Source of the DNA: Limosilactobacillus avistercoris
GTDB taxonomy: Bacteria > Bacillota > Bacilli > Lactobacillales > Lactobacillaceae
NCBI RefSeq assembly: GCF_014836425.1
Contig: NZ_JACSQW010000002.1
Coordinates: 1 to 64,000, forward strand
Direction of reading: 5' to 3'
DNA length: 64,000 nt
Each line of letters begins with the position of its first letter. Position 1 is the first letter of the stretch. A model generated the notes under the pieces. The model did no database searches. It saw only the letters and a program-made list of their open reading frames with translations, and was not told the DNA's origin. The translations under genes were made by a program, and so were the position numbers. Of this stretch, positions 8,758-16,579 are shown in pieces.

Positions 8758-9564
8758 TTAGGCAACTAAATTCTGCTCGTATTGGAGTGGTGTTTGGTTG
8801 CCTAGTTTTGTCTGTATTCGTCGTTCATTATAGAAATGAAGCCATTCTTCAATTGCCTGGATTAATTCATCGCGACTTCGATAACTAGTATCCTGGCCAA
8901 TCTCAGCTTTAAGTTTGCTAAAGACCGTTTCACAAGCGGCGTTATCTAAACAGGTTGCTCGATGAGACATGCTTTGTCGAATGTGTCCTTCACGCAAAAG
9001 CTTTCGCCAAGCGTGATGTTGGTAGTGCCATCCTTGATCGGTGTGAAGAGTTAATTGATAACCAGTATATGGTAACTGATCTAGTAACTTTTGCAGTGGT
9101 GTTAAGGCAAAATGGAGTGTAGGGCTTTGACCGATGGCCCAAGTTAAAATCTGCTTAGTGGCGAGATCTTTAATGACTTCCAGATAGACTTTTTGGCCGT
9201 TATATGCCTTAAATTCAGTAATGTCACAGACCATTTTCTGATATTTACGATTACTCATAAAGCGACGATTAAGCTTGTTCTTGGCCTTCTTACCGTTAGG
9301 ACCCTTGGAAGAATCGTATTTGCGCCGCCGCTGATTGTATTTAGTACATTTAAGATTCATCTCATGCATGAGGCGTTGGATTCGCTTGTGATTAGGAGCT
9401 GTTTTACCGATTAGCTGATAATAAGCGCGCACTTGGGCGCTAAGTCGTCGCACTCCATACTCGGCTTCATAGTAGTTAAACAGCCCTTTGATTACCGCTT
9501 TAAGCTCAAGTTCATCTTCGTTAGGGTACTTAAACTGTTTCTGCCAGTATTGGTAAGTCGACAT
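8758..9564 (-). CDS. IS3-family transposase OrfB (integrase core)
   Basis: A 268-residue catalytic half of the transposase. The DDE triad is readable as D114 (CDITEF), D176 (HTDQGWHY) and E212 (DNAACETVFSKLK), with 35 residues between the second D and E as in IS3 elements. An HTH_21-like segment lies at about residues 25-75 and NERRIQTKLGNQTPLQY ends the domain. The frame stays open upstream of this ATG to the A6G site at 9639-9645, so the natural product is an OrfAB fusion made by -1 frameshifting. OrfB itself looks intact. Confidence 0.92.
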   Translation of the reverse strand: MSTYQYWQKQFKYPNEDELELKAVIKGLFNYYEAEYGVRRLSAQVRAYYQLIGKTAPNHKRIQRLMHEMNLKCTKYNQRRRKYDSSKGPNGKKAKNKLNRRFMSNRKYQKMVCDITEFKAYNGQKVYLEVIKDLATKQILTWAIGQSPTLHFALTPLQKLLDQLPYTGYQLTLHTDQGWHYQHHAWRKLLREGHIRQSMSHRATCLDNAACETVFSKLKAEIGQDTSYRSRDELIQAIEEWLHFYNERRIQTKLGNQTPLQYEQNLVA

Positions 9565-9623
9565 CGAAATTGGGAGCGCATCAATTAAGTCCTTTAACAG
9601 GTATTTAGCCTTGAGTTCATTAA

Positions 9624-10135
9624 TTACTTGCGCAAGTTCTTTTTTGGATGCTTTCTCAAGGCTGTCAATTTTTTGAGGCGTCGAGTTGTATCTTTAATAA
9701 TAAGTTTTCTCTTTGTAGAGCTTGATTCTGTTTTTGGAGTTGAAGTAGTTGTTGGTCTCGATCCTTGTCGTGTTGTGTGACCATTTTTAGGTTTCCTTCC
9801 GCGGCGTAATTCTAATAAAGCTTGCGGCCTTGCTTATTATAAAGAGCTTCCCATTTAAATATTGAACCGGGCGATCGAAAGGCAAAGTGAATACAAGTTT
9901 CAGAAATTGATGCCAAATTTTCTTGTTTCCACTTTACCAGATTCAGCCGGAAATCCCCAGTCACTTTAGGTGGATTGAGCAGTGCCTGTTTACCAAATTT
10001 TGCATAAATTCCCACGCAAATTTGAAATTCTAGTTTAGAGATTCCGTATTTGCTCCTTATAGCAGTTAAGCTAGCTGTTCCATTGGCATACTCCTCAACG
10101 GCTTTAATCTTAGTGTTAATACTAATTTTAGTCAT
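9624..10135 (-). pseudogene. IS3-family transposase OrfA, frameshifted
   Basis: An N-terminal helix-turn-helix protein (MTKISINTKIKAVEEY, then PPKVTGDFRLN) is readable to a TAG at 9814-9812. The next bases in another frame give ALLELRRGRKPK, the expected OrfA continuation, and after an extra A the original frame resumes with a coiled-coil-like Q-rich stretch, then hits TGA; a third shift restores KKLTALRKHPKK to the natural stop at 9624. So two to three small indels break the gene. The start is ATG 10135 with gggggt upstream, buried in a hairpin. Confidence 0.78.
9639..9645 (-). other. programmed -1 frameshift heptamer (A AAA AAG)
   Basis: Read on the minus strand the bases are AAAAAAG, with the OrfA zero frame CCA AAA AAG. 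A -1 slip gives AAA GAA CTT, exactly the OrfB frame. This is the heptamer known from IS3-group elements. Confidence 0.8.
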
Positions 10136-10140
10136 AAAAA

Positions 10141-10173
10141 TACCCCCAGAGTTGATTTCCAACTCTGGGGGTA
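10141..10173 (-). promoter_or_regulatory. hairpin sequestering the transposase ribosome-binding site
   Basis: A 14-bp perfect stem (tacccccagagttg with its complement at 10160-10173) and a 5-base loop lie immediately before the orfA ATG. On the minus-strand mRNA the 3' arm contains the gggggt binding site. In known IS elements such a structure stops translation of transcripts entering from flanking genes. Confidence 0.7.
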
Positions 10174-10246
10174 CACGTCAAAGTCCGGACTCCGGAGGGT
10201 TATTAGTTTTATTTAAAGAATTGGGCAAATTTTCAGCTCAATTTTA

Positions 10247-11272
10247 TTAAAAACGTTGAACACAAACAGGTTCAGGACACTTAACATCCTTTTGTAGTAA
10301 GGTTAACTTACCAGTATTAGCATCACGCTTGTAAAGGGTCAAGTTATCACTATTTTGGTTAGAGGCTAACAAGAATGATTCATCAGAGCTAAGGTTGAAG
10401 TCACGAGGAAAGTCACCTTCAGTTGAAATTGATTGAATATGCTTAACAGTGAAGTCTGGTTGAACTTCAAAGACTGCGATGGTATTTTCCCCACGGTTTG
10501 AAGTGTAAATAAATTTACCATCCTTTGAAAGTCGAATAGCAGCAGCACCATTATGAGCTGTCCAATCATTAGGGATTGTCTTGATTGTTTGGACGTGACT
10601 AAAGGTTCCATCAGTGGCATTGTACTTTAGTACTTCAAGCTTGCTACTTAGTTCACCGAGAAGATAAGCATATTTACCATTAGGATGGAACGCAATATGA
10701 CGAGAACCAAAACCATCTTCTGACTTATAACGGGAAACAGCAGTTAATTTACCGTCAGCAGAAACATCATAAACGACGACTAGGTCCATTCCTAAGTCGC
10801 AGACAACCAAGCGTTGGTCAGGAGTCAAGTCAGCAAAGTGAACGTGTGGACTATCCTGTTCTGGTTGAGGGCCGGTAGCACCTTGGTGGAGAACTGAGTC
10901 AGTCTGAGTTAGTGTTCCATCTTGATTGATCTTGAAGACATCAATCTTTGCAGTATGGTAATTAGCACTGTAAAGTAGGTGCCGCTTTTCATCAAGACCA
11001 ACGTATGCCGGAGGAGCGCCTGCTGCAAGAACCTTGCTGAGCATCTTGGCATTGTCATCTTTTAGTGAATATGATGCCACACCACCTTGGTCATCAATTT
11101 GCTTTACAGCGTAAACTCGCTTATCAGAACCTACTTGTAAGTAGGCTGGCTTTTGTGATGGAATAGCTAATTCGACGTTAGTAATCTCTTCTTTTTCAGG
11201 ATCCAAGGTAACTTTATAAACACCCTTGCTATCCTTTTTGGTATACGTACCGATCAAAAATTGTTCAGTCAA
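10247..11272 (-). CDS. pgl: lactonase family protein (6-phosphogluconolactonase type)
   Basis: A 341-residue seven-bladed beta-propeller of the YkgB/Pgl family, hydrolysing 6-phosphogluconolactone in the oxidative pentose phosphate or phosphoketolase route central to heterofermenters. The family start TEQFLIGTYTKKDSKG and repeated blade motifs (SPHVHFADLTPDQR, GSRHIAFHPNGKYAY, NRGENTIAVFEV) are visible. The start is TTG, chosen because aaaggaggc lies 8 bases upstream on the minus strand; a longer frame exists but lacks a site. The IS element sits directly behind its 3' end, leaving no obvious native terminator. Confidence 0.88.
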   Translation of the reverse strand: MTEQFLIGTYTKKDSKGVYKVTLDPEKEEITNVELAIPSQKPAYLQVGSDKRVYAVKQIDDQGGVASYSLKDDNAKMLSKVLAAGAPPAYVGLDEKRHLLYSANYHTAKIDVFKINQDGTLTQTDSVLHQGATGPQPEQDSPHVHFADLTPDQRLVVCDLGMDLVVVYDVSADGKLTAVSRYKSEDGFGSRHIAFHPNGKYAYLLGELSSKLEVLKYNATDGTFSHVQTIKTIPNDWTAHNGAAAIRLSKDGKFIYTSNRGENTIAVFEVQPDFTVKHIQSISTEGDFPRDFNLSSDESFLLASNQNSDNLTLYKRDANTGKLTLLQKDVKCPEPVCVQRF

Positions 11273-11377
11273 ATTAAACTGCCTCCTTTGAATTTGTTCA
11301 TCTCTATGATAGCAATTCAGCAAGCCTAATACTAGCTATGGTACACTGTAAATAATAAAAAAATAGGAGAAATTAAA

Positions 11378-12226
11378 GTGAAAAAGATTGAGCGTGCTGA
11401 AAATTTGGTTCAAAGTCATCTTGAACTATTTCAATGTCCTGTTTGTCACCATCGTTATTTGAATTTAACCGGAAATTCGCTTGTTTGTGAAAAGGGTCAT
11501 ACAATTGATTTTAACCGTCATGGCTACCTTCATTTTTTAAATACCCAGGGAACAACAGAATATGATCGGGCAATGTTTATCTCACGACGAAAATTACTTT
11601 CTGCAGGATTATTTAAACCAATTATTGAACGGGTTAATCAATTCCTCCCGGCAACTCCTCAAACAATTCTTGATGTGGGTACAGGGGAAGGAACACCGCT
11701 AGCACAATTAGCATTGCTTCGAAAAGATCGGGATTTTTATGTTGGTTTTGACATTTCAAAACCTGGGATTACTTTGGCAACTCAACTTGATACGAAGGCT
11801 TTCTTTTGTATTGCTGATCTTCGTCAGTTGCCATTTGTTGACCAATCCTTTGATACAGTTTTAGAACTGTTTTCTCCGTCTGATTATCGAGAATTTAATC
11901 GAGTCTTAAAAGAAGATGGCCTCCTAATTAAGGTAATTCCTAATGCAGACTATCTCTTGGAATTGAGACACTTATTATATGGAAACAAAGATCAACATTA
12001 CCACTATGATAATAGTAAGGTCCTTGAATTATTTAAGAAGCACTACCCGGATGCACAGGTGATTCGTGTCCGGTACCAATTTGATCTTCCTAAAGAATTA
12101 ATCACGGATATGGTTAAGATGACGCCGATGAGTTGGGGGAAGAATGTCCAACACCTTACCGATGATGAATTGGCAAAACTTCACTCAATTACCGTTGATG
12201 TTAGCCTATTGGTAGGGAGAAAGTGA
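11378..12226 (+). CDS. rlmA: 23S rRNA (guanine-N1)-methyltransferase RlmA type
   Basis: A 282-residue SAM-dependent methyltransferase. The N-terminal zinc site is C20-x2-C23 with C37 and H41. The SAM-binding loop LDVGTGEGTPL is near residue 98. RlmA proteins methylate G745 or G748 in the helix 35 hairpin of 23S rRNA; Gram-positive members are usually the G748 type, which I infer rather than see. The start is GTG with aggaga upstream. It is monocistronic, divergent from pgl. Confidence 0.9.
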   Translation: MKKIERAENLVQSHLELFQCPVCHHRYLNLTGNSLVCEKGHTIDFNRHGYLHFLNTQGTTEYDRAMFISRRKLLSAGLFKPIIERVNQFLPATPQTILDVGTGEGTPLAQLALLRKDRDFYVGFDISKPGITLATQLDTKAFFCIADLRQLPFVDQSFDTVLELFSPSDYREFNRVLKEDGLLIKVIPNADYLLELRHLLYGNKDQHYHYDNSKVLELFKKHYPDAQVIRVRYQFDLPKELITDMVKMTPMSWGKNVQHLTDDELAKLHSITVDVSLLVGRK

Positions 12227-12274
12227 GACTTAAGAAGTTATCTTTAACTTTCTACAAAAAATTAGTTAATGGTG

Positions 12275-12303
12275 TTGCCAATCTTAATTAAAAGTGGTAA
12301 AAT
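12275..12303 (+). promoter_or_regulatory. promoter for the leader RNA upstream of trmL
   Basis: TTGCCA (12275-12280) and TAAAAT (12298-12303) are separated by exactly 17 bases. Transcription would begin near 12310, about 126 bases before trmL. Confidence 0.75.
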
Positions 12304-12309
12304 ACTTTA

Positions 12310-12418
12310 TGGGAAATCGTTTGGCAATTGACATCGAACAGATTCGTTGGTAATTGCCAAAGAGTACTTCATTAAAGCAGCGTTTCGCCGTGCCAACACC
12401 GAGACCCTGCTTTTTTTA
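12310..12418 (+). ncRNA. candidate structured leader RNA or small RNA before trmL
   Basis: Between the promoter and trmL lie two hairpins. H1 (12320-12361) has a perfect 10-bp stem (tttggcaatt and aattgccaaa) topped by an inner cgaa/ttcg stem. H2 (12374-12413) pairs aaagcag with ctgcttt and gtttcg with cgagac, and is followed by seven T, so it looks like a terminator. The loop of H2 contains tgccaa, complementary to ttggca in H1, allowing an alternative fold. I do not recognise a known family: it is not SRP RNA, T-box, tmRNA or 6S by any motif I can see. It may be an attenuator for trmL or an independent small RNA. Confidence 0.55.
12374..12418 (+). terminator. terminator hairpin before trmL
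   Basis: Stem aaagcag/ctgcttt plus an inner gtttcg/cgagac helix, followed by a T run. It would stop most transcripts from the promoter at 12275 unless an alternative fold forms. Confidence 0.7.
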
Positions 12419-12435
12419 TTTGTCTAAGGAGAATT

Positions 12436-12948
12436 ATGATGACAAACCATATTGTATTATTTGAACCATTGTTTCCTGCAAATACTGGGAATATTGCCCG
12501 GACATGCGCCGGGACGAATACGGAATTACATTTAATTAAGCCGCTTGGATTTTCAACGGATGATAAGCACATGAAGAGAGCGGGATTAGATTATTGGGAT
12601 AAGGTAAAAATTACCTATCATGATGATCTGCGCGAGTTTATTTCTACCGTTCCTGATATTAGTAAGCTATACCTTGTATCTAAATTTGCAAGCCGTGACT
12701 ATACTGATGTTGACTATACAACTTCTGGGGATCACTATTTCCTGTTTGGTAAGGAAACGACCGGGTTACCAGAAGAATTTATGCGTCGGTATCCAGAAAA
12801 TGCTATTCGAATTCCGCAAAACGATAACAATATCCGGGCATTAAACTTGTCGAATAGTGCGGCAATTGTGATCTACGAGGCCCTTCGTCAGCAAAGCTTT
12901 CCAAATTTAGCACGGGTTCATAAATATCACTTTGATAAATTAAAATAA
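12436..12948 (+). CDS. trmL: tRNA (cytidine(34)-2'-O)-methyltransferase TrmL
   Basis: A 170-residue SPOUT methyltransferase that 2'-O-methylates the wobble base of tRNA-Leu isoacceptors. Knot motifs are visible: NTGNIARTCAG near residue 18, LFGKETTGLP near residue 100, and the C-terminal RIPQNDNNIRALNLSNSAA segment. A site aaggaga precedes two consecutive ATGs; the second (12439) is equally possible. ftsK follows closely and may be cotranscribed. Confidence 0.95.
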   Translation: MMTNHIVLFEPLFPANTGNIARTCAGTNTELHLIKPLGFSTDDKHMKRAGLDYWDKVKITYHDDLREFISTVPDISKLYLVSKFASRDYTDVDYTTSGDHYFLFGKETTGLPEEFMRRYPENAIRIPQNDNNIRALNLSNSAAIVIYEALRQQSFPNLARVHKYHFDKLK

Positions 12949-12960
12949 GTGGGGAATAAT

Positions 12961-15258
12961 ATGGCAAGAAAGAAGCGGTCAGGAACTGGTCGTCGCCGAA
13001 CTGTAAGTAAAAAAAGTCAAGCAAGGATTGTTGATAATTTAGTAGGAATTATTCTTGCATTCTTGATGCTTATTGGGCTATTTAATCTTGGAGCGATTGG
13101 TCAATTATTGATTGGCTTATTTAATATTCTGGTTGGTAGATCCTATCCGGTAGTAATGATCCTTGTTCTTATTTCTGGATTATCATTAACCTTCTTCGGT
13201 CATCGACCAAGATATAATCGTCGCTGGATTAGTGGATTTATTATTGCATATTGTGGGGGATTAATTTGGTTACACTATCTAATGTTTAATCATTTGAACC
13301 TTCACGCCAATTTTATATCTACAACCTGGAATAATTTAACAAGGGTCTTTTTTCAGACAAGCAATTCTACTAACATCGGTGGGGGGATGCTAGGGGCATT
13401 CCTCTATACTGGTAGTAACTATTTGATTGGCCATCAGGGAACGGCTGTGTTGGCCTGGTTAATGATTGTTGCAGGAATTATTATCTTTTTTGCGATTCCC
13501 TGGGAACAATATTTAATTAATCTTGGTCGCCAACTGAAAAAAACACCAATACTTATTCAACGGGTTAGACAGTCTTTTGCGGCCAAACCACGGGTTAAGC
13601 AACCAGTTAAGGAGCAAATTACTACTTTAGCTGACAAAGTGAAACCGGTTCAAAAAAATCTAACAGATGTTAATGCTTCTCAACCCTCAGCAACACCAAA
13701 AGTTGCCGAGCCGCGGATTACAGTAGCAAGTACAAGCAATGATGAGGCTTCGGGCAAGCTCGGAAAATCTCAAGAGTTGCCAAATTCTAATGATGATTTG
13801 CAATTGGCTACTACTGCTGAAAAGGAAAATGCTGATTACCAGTTGCCACCATTAAGTTTATTGACCAAAATTCCGCAAGCTGATCAAAAAGACGATTTAC
13901 ACGCGATTAAGAAGAATACCAAAAAGCTTCAGGATACGTTAAAGTCGTTTGGTGTTGATGCAACCGTTGAGAATGTTAACCTTGGTCCATCGGTGACAAA
14001 ATATGAATTGCGTCCAGCAGTGGGAGTTAAAGTGAGTCGGATTACACACTTGGCAGATGACTTAGCCCTAGCGCTTGCTGCAAAAGATATTCGGATTGAA
14101 GCACCGATTCCTGGAAAATCATTAATTGGAATTGAAGTTCCTAACCAGCAAATTGCGACTGTTGGTTTTCGCGATATGGTAGAATCAATGCCTCATGATG
14201 ATCACCCAATGAATGTTCCACTTGGAAGAACTGTTACAGGGAATGTGATGATGGCTGATTTAACCAAGATGCCTCACCTCTTAATTGCTGGTGCTACCGG
14301 AAGTGGGAAATCAGTTGCGATTAACGATATTATTACCAGCATCTTATTGAAAGCTAAACCTCACCAGATAAAATTCTTGATGATTGACCCTAAAAAGGTA
14401 GAATTAAGCGTTTATAACGGGATTCCACACCTATTAAGCCCAGTAGTTTCAGAACCAAAGAAGGCAGCTAAAGCATTGGCAAAGGTAGTTGCTGAAATGG
14501 AACGTCGTTATGAACTGTTTGCTAAATTTGGGGTCCGCAACCTAAAGGGGTACAACCAACTTGTTCAGGAGAACAACGATCAAGAAGATGCGACCGAACA
14601 ACCAGCGTTACCGTTAATTTTGGTAATTGTTGATGAACTGGCTGATTTAATGATGACTGTTTCTCACGATGTTGAAGATGCAATTGTCCGAATTGCACAA
14701 ATGGGGCGAGCTGCTGGTATCCATATGATTTTGGCTACTCAGCGTCCTTCAGTTGATGTCATCACTGGTTTAATTAAGGCAAATGTCCCATCGAGAATTG
14801 CCTTTGCTGTTTCAAGTGGTGTTGATTCTCGAACAATTATTGATACTAATGGTGCTGAAAAATTGCTCGGTAGGGGAGACATGTTGTTTGAATCGATCGA
14901 CCAAAACAAACCAGTTCGTGTTCAAGGCGCCTTTATTTCTGATCAAGACGTTGAAGCAGTGGTGGACTTTATAAAAGAAGAGCGTCCAGCAGAATATGAC
15001 CAGAAGATGGTTGTTACTGATAATGAAATTGAACAAGAGGAAAAGCTTGAGGATGAGGATGAACTCTTCCCTGAGGCATTAGATTTCGTGGTTGATCAAC
15101 AAAAAGCTTCTACCTCATTAATTCAGCGCAGATTTCGTATTGGTTATAATCGGGCTGCAAGAATTATTGACGATATGGAACAGCGGGGCTACATTGGGCC
15201 TGCTAGTGGTTCTAAACCTCGTGAGGTTTTTAAGAAAAAGAGTCAAGATGAGGAGTAG
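12961..15258 (+). CDS. ftsK: DNA translocase FtsK/SpoIIIE
   Basis: A 765-residue septal DNA pump that clears and resolves chromosomes at division. Four hydrophobic segments lie in the first 175 residues, then a Q/K/A-rich linker, then the motor with Walker A GATGSGKS near residue 444 and Walker B ILVIVDELADLMM near 553, then a C-terminal winged-helix gamma domain (LIQRRFRIGYNRAARI) that in homologues reads orienting DNA repeats. The ATG is chosen with gtgggga as its site; a GTG 12 bases earlier is less likely. Length is normal. Confidence 0.96.
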   Translation: MARKKRSGTGRRRTVSKKSQARIVDNLVGIILAFLMLIGLFNLGAIGQLLIGLFNILVGRSYPVVMILVLISGLSLTFFGHRPRYNRRWISGFIIAYCGGLIWLHYLMFNHLNLHANFISTTWNNLTRVFFQTSNSTNIGGGMLGAFLYTGSNYLIGHQGTAVLAWLMIVAGIIIFFAIPWEQYLINLGRQLKKTPILIQRVRQSFAAKPRVKQPVKEQITTLADKVKPVQKNLTDVNASQPSATPKVAEPRITVASTSNDEASGKLGKSQELPNSNDDLQLATTAEKENADYQLPPLSLLTKIPQADQKDDLHAIKKNTKKLQDTLKSFGVDATVENVNLGPSVTKYELRPAVGVKVSRITHLADDLALALAAKDIRIEAPIPGKSLIGIEVPNQQIATVGFRDMVESMPHDDHPMNVPLGRTVTGNVMMADLTKMPHLLIAGATGSGKSVAINDIITSILLKAKPHQIKFLMIDPKKVELSVYNGIPHLLSPVVSEPKKAAKALAKVVAEMERRYELFAKFGVRNLKGYNQLVQENNDQEDATEQPALPLILVIVDELADLMMTVSHDVEDAIVRIAQMGRAAGIHMILATQRPSVDVITGLIKANVPSRIAFAVSSGVDSRTIIDTNGAEKLLGRGDMLFESIDQNKPVRVQGAFISDQDVEAVVDFIKEERPAEYDQKMVVTDNEIEQEEKLEDEDELFPEALDFVVDQQKASTSLIQRRFRIGYNRAARIIDDMEQRGYIGPASGSKPREVFKKKSQDEE

Positions 15259-15290
15259 TACAAGCTTTTTTGTAATTGAACTTTTATGAT

Positions 15291-15349
15291 AAAGAATTAA
15301 AAAGTGCGAGGAAGAATAGTAGTTTCTTCCTCGCACTTTTCAATTCTTT
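15291..15349 (+). terminator. bidirectional terminator between ftsK and the DUF4044 gene
   Basis: Perfect 15-bp stem (aaaagtgcgaggaag and complement) extended outward by aaagaatt/aattcttt, with an 11-base loop. It lies between convergent genes. Confidence 0.92.
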
Positions 15350-15361
15350 AGATAATGTAAA

Positions 15362-15481
15362 CTACATTACACCTAATGATGCAATTGCTCCAAAGATTAG
15401 TGAGCCAAGCATGGCAATTAGCATCAACCAAATTGCAACCATTGTAATTTTTTGAAAACGAGTTTTCTTTTTTCGTTGCAT
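15362..15481 (-). CDS. DUF4044 small membrane protein
   Basis: A 39-residue open frame. It starts MQRKKKTRFQKITMV with a basic N-terminus, followed by one membrane helix (about residues 14-38, AIWLMLIAMLGSLIFGAIAS). The pattern matches the DUF4044 family of very short single-pass proteins in lactobacilli, found next to the mra/dcw region; function unknown. A GA-rich site (aagggcgg) lies before the ATG. It converges with ftsK on a shared terminator. Confidence 0.75.
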   Translation of the reverse strand: MQRKKKTRFQKITMVAIWLMLIAMLGSLIFGAIASLGVM

Positions 15482-15616
15482 CTTTTTACCGCCCTTCGTT
15501 GATGAATTGATAATAGTAACAGTCTACATCATTTTTGAATGTGATTTCAAACAATCTCAATAGTCTGTGCTAAACTAATGATTGTAAATATTAGTCAGGA
15601 GTAGTTAGAACTAAGT

Positions 15617-15976
15617 ATGGATTATCGAATAGCATTTCTTCAGGTAATATTACTGATTATTGTTTGGTTTGTAGAAGATTTAATCAGCAAGGTTTTTCAT
15701 CATTATCGTCATCAACATCATCATAAACATAGCCCCATTATTTGGACGATTATTTTATGGCTGTTGAGCATTGATAATATTAGAAGCCTTTATTGGATAG
15801 CGTACCCGATTGCTACTTGGATGATTATTGCAATCCTATTAATTATTGGCCAAACAATCCACTATAATGAGTTTATCTACCGACGTTATTGGCCAGTTTT
15901 TTGGCGATTATCTGTAATTGTTGCAACGATTACGTTTATCGTTTCACTATTTTGTCAAAATTTACCGCTGATATAA
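15617..15976 (+). CDS. DUF3397 membrane protein
   Basis: A 119-residue protein with four hydrophobic segments (about residues 5-20, 42-58, 62-82 and 95-113) and a His-rich loop HHYRHQHHHKHSP near residue 28. Size, topology and position just before mraZ match DUF3397. No function is known. The nearest good binding site (aggag) lies about 15 bases from the ATG, further than usual, so the start is less certain. The His cluster could bind metal, but that is speculation. Confidence 0.75.
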   Translation: MDYRIAFLQVILLIIVWFVEDLISKVFHHYRHQHHHKHSPIIWTIILWLLSIDNIRSLYWIAYPIATWMIIAILLIIGQTIHYNEFIYRRYWPVFWRLSVIVATITFIVSLFCQNLPLI

Positions 15977-15995
15977 CATTGGTAATAGAGAATGT

Positions 15996-16047
15996 TAATT
16001 AGCAAGAAGCACTTAAGCACATAAGTGCGATCTTGCTAATTTTTTTA
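15996..16047 (+). terminator. terminator before mraZ
   Basis: Long stem (aattagcaaga with tcttgctaatt, plus inner cactta/taagtg) followed by a T run. It isolates the dcw operon from DUF3397. Confidence 0.9.
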
Positions 16048-16076
16048 TTATTAACAATTATTTTTGAAATCTTATG

Positions 16077-16124
16077 GTGGAAAGTGGGGGATTGTGGTAG
16101 ACTTTACCTATAAAGTGGTTGTGG
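16077..16124 (+). promoter_or_regulatory. probable MraZ-binding repeats upstream of mraZ
   Basis: GTGG recurs five times in 48 bases, twice as aaagtgg (16081 and 16112). MraZ is known to bind short direct GTG-containing repeats in its own promoter (TGGGN boxes in E. coli, AAAGTG-type boxes in mollicutes). The match is by pattern only; I could not fix a clear -35/-10 pair. Confidence 0.5.
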
Positions 16125-16137
16125 GGAGGCAAAGCTA

Positions 16138-16566
16138 ATGTTTATGGGCGAATATACTCATTCGATCGATAGCAAAGGCCGTTTGATTATCCCTGCAAAA
16201 TTTCGTGAATTATTAGGCACTCACTTTATTGTCACTCGTGGCTTAGATGGGTGTCTATTTGGTTACCCGCTTAATGAATGGGAACAATTGCAAGAAAAAT
16301 TAAAGGCGTTACCGCTGACTAAGCGTGATGCACGTGCATTTGTTCGCTTTTTATATTCTGCCGCAACTGATTGTGAATTTGATAAACAAGGCCGGATTAA
16401 TTTGCCAGATACCCTTTGTCAACATGCTCAATTAGAAAAGAAGTGTGTTGTGGTAGGCGTTGTTAACCGACTTGAAATTTGGAGTGCAGAAAAGTGGGCA
16501 CAATTTACGGATGCCACGGAAGATGATTTTGATCAGATCGCTGAAGATTTAAATATTGATTTTTAA
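16138..16566 (+). CDS. mraZ: division/cell wall cluster regulator MraZ
   Basis: A 142-residue protein with two SpoVT/AbrB-like domains, each carrying the family signature: [16 protein letters not shown] near residue 9 and [15 protein letters not shown] near residue 80. It binds DNA as a ring-shaped multimer and represses the dcw operon in characterised bacteria. ATG follows ggggaggc. It is the first gene of the cluster, and the GTGG repeats upstream are consistent with autoregulation. Confidence 0.96.
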   Translation: MFMGEYTHSIDSKGRLIIPAKFRELLGTHFIVTRGLDGCLFGYPLNEWEQLQEKLKALPLTKRDARAFVRFLYSAATDCEFDKQGRINLPDTLCQHAQLEKKCVVVGVVNRLEIWSAEKWAQFTDATEDDFDQIAEDLNIDF

Positions 16567-16579
16567 TGGAGGATTTTAG

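Larger units (their letters stand above)
8670..10204. mobile_element. IS3-family insertion sequence, degraded
   Basis: About 1,535 bases with imperfect terminal inverted repeats: the left end (aataaccctcc ... tgacgtgtaccc, about 8670-8706) matches the reverse complement of the right end (about 10168-10204) over roughly 35 positions with one indel. Inside are orfA and orfB on the minus strand in the usual IS3 arrangement with a -1 frameshift heptamer. No clear target-site duplication is visible. orfA is broken, so this copy is probably immobile unless helped in trans. Confidence 0.85.

Noticed and set aside
8670-10204. A short target-site duplication flanking the IS element
   Set aside because: No 3-5 base direct repeat fits at any plausible boundary; the flanks read as continuation of the inverted repeat.
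10050-10250. A 66-codon plus-strand frame at the right end of the IS element
   Set aside because: It is antisense to orfA and crosses the terminal inverted repeat, with no binding site.
12310-12418. SRP RNA, 6S RNA or a T-box as explanation of the leader
   Set aside because: No ggtcagg/ggaagcagcc SRP core, too short for 6S, and no tggnacc T-box sequence.
12372-12572. A 66-codon minus-strand frame over the trmL leader
   Set aside because: It crosses the terminator hairpin and trmL; the leader is better explained as structured RNA.
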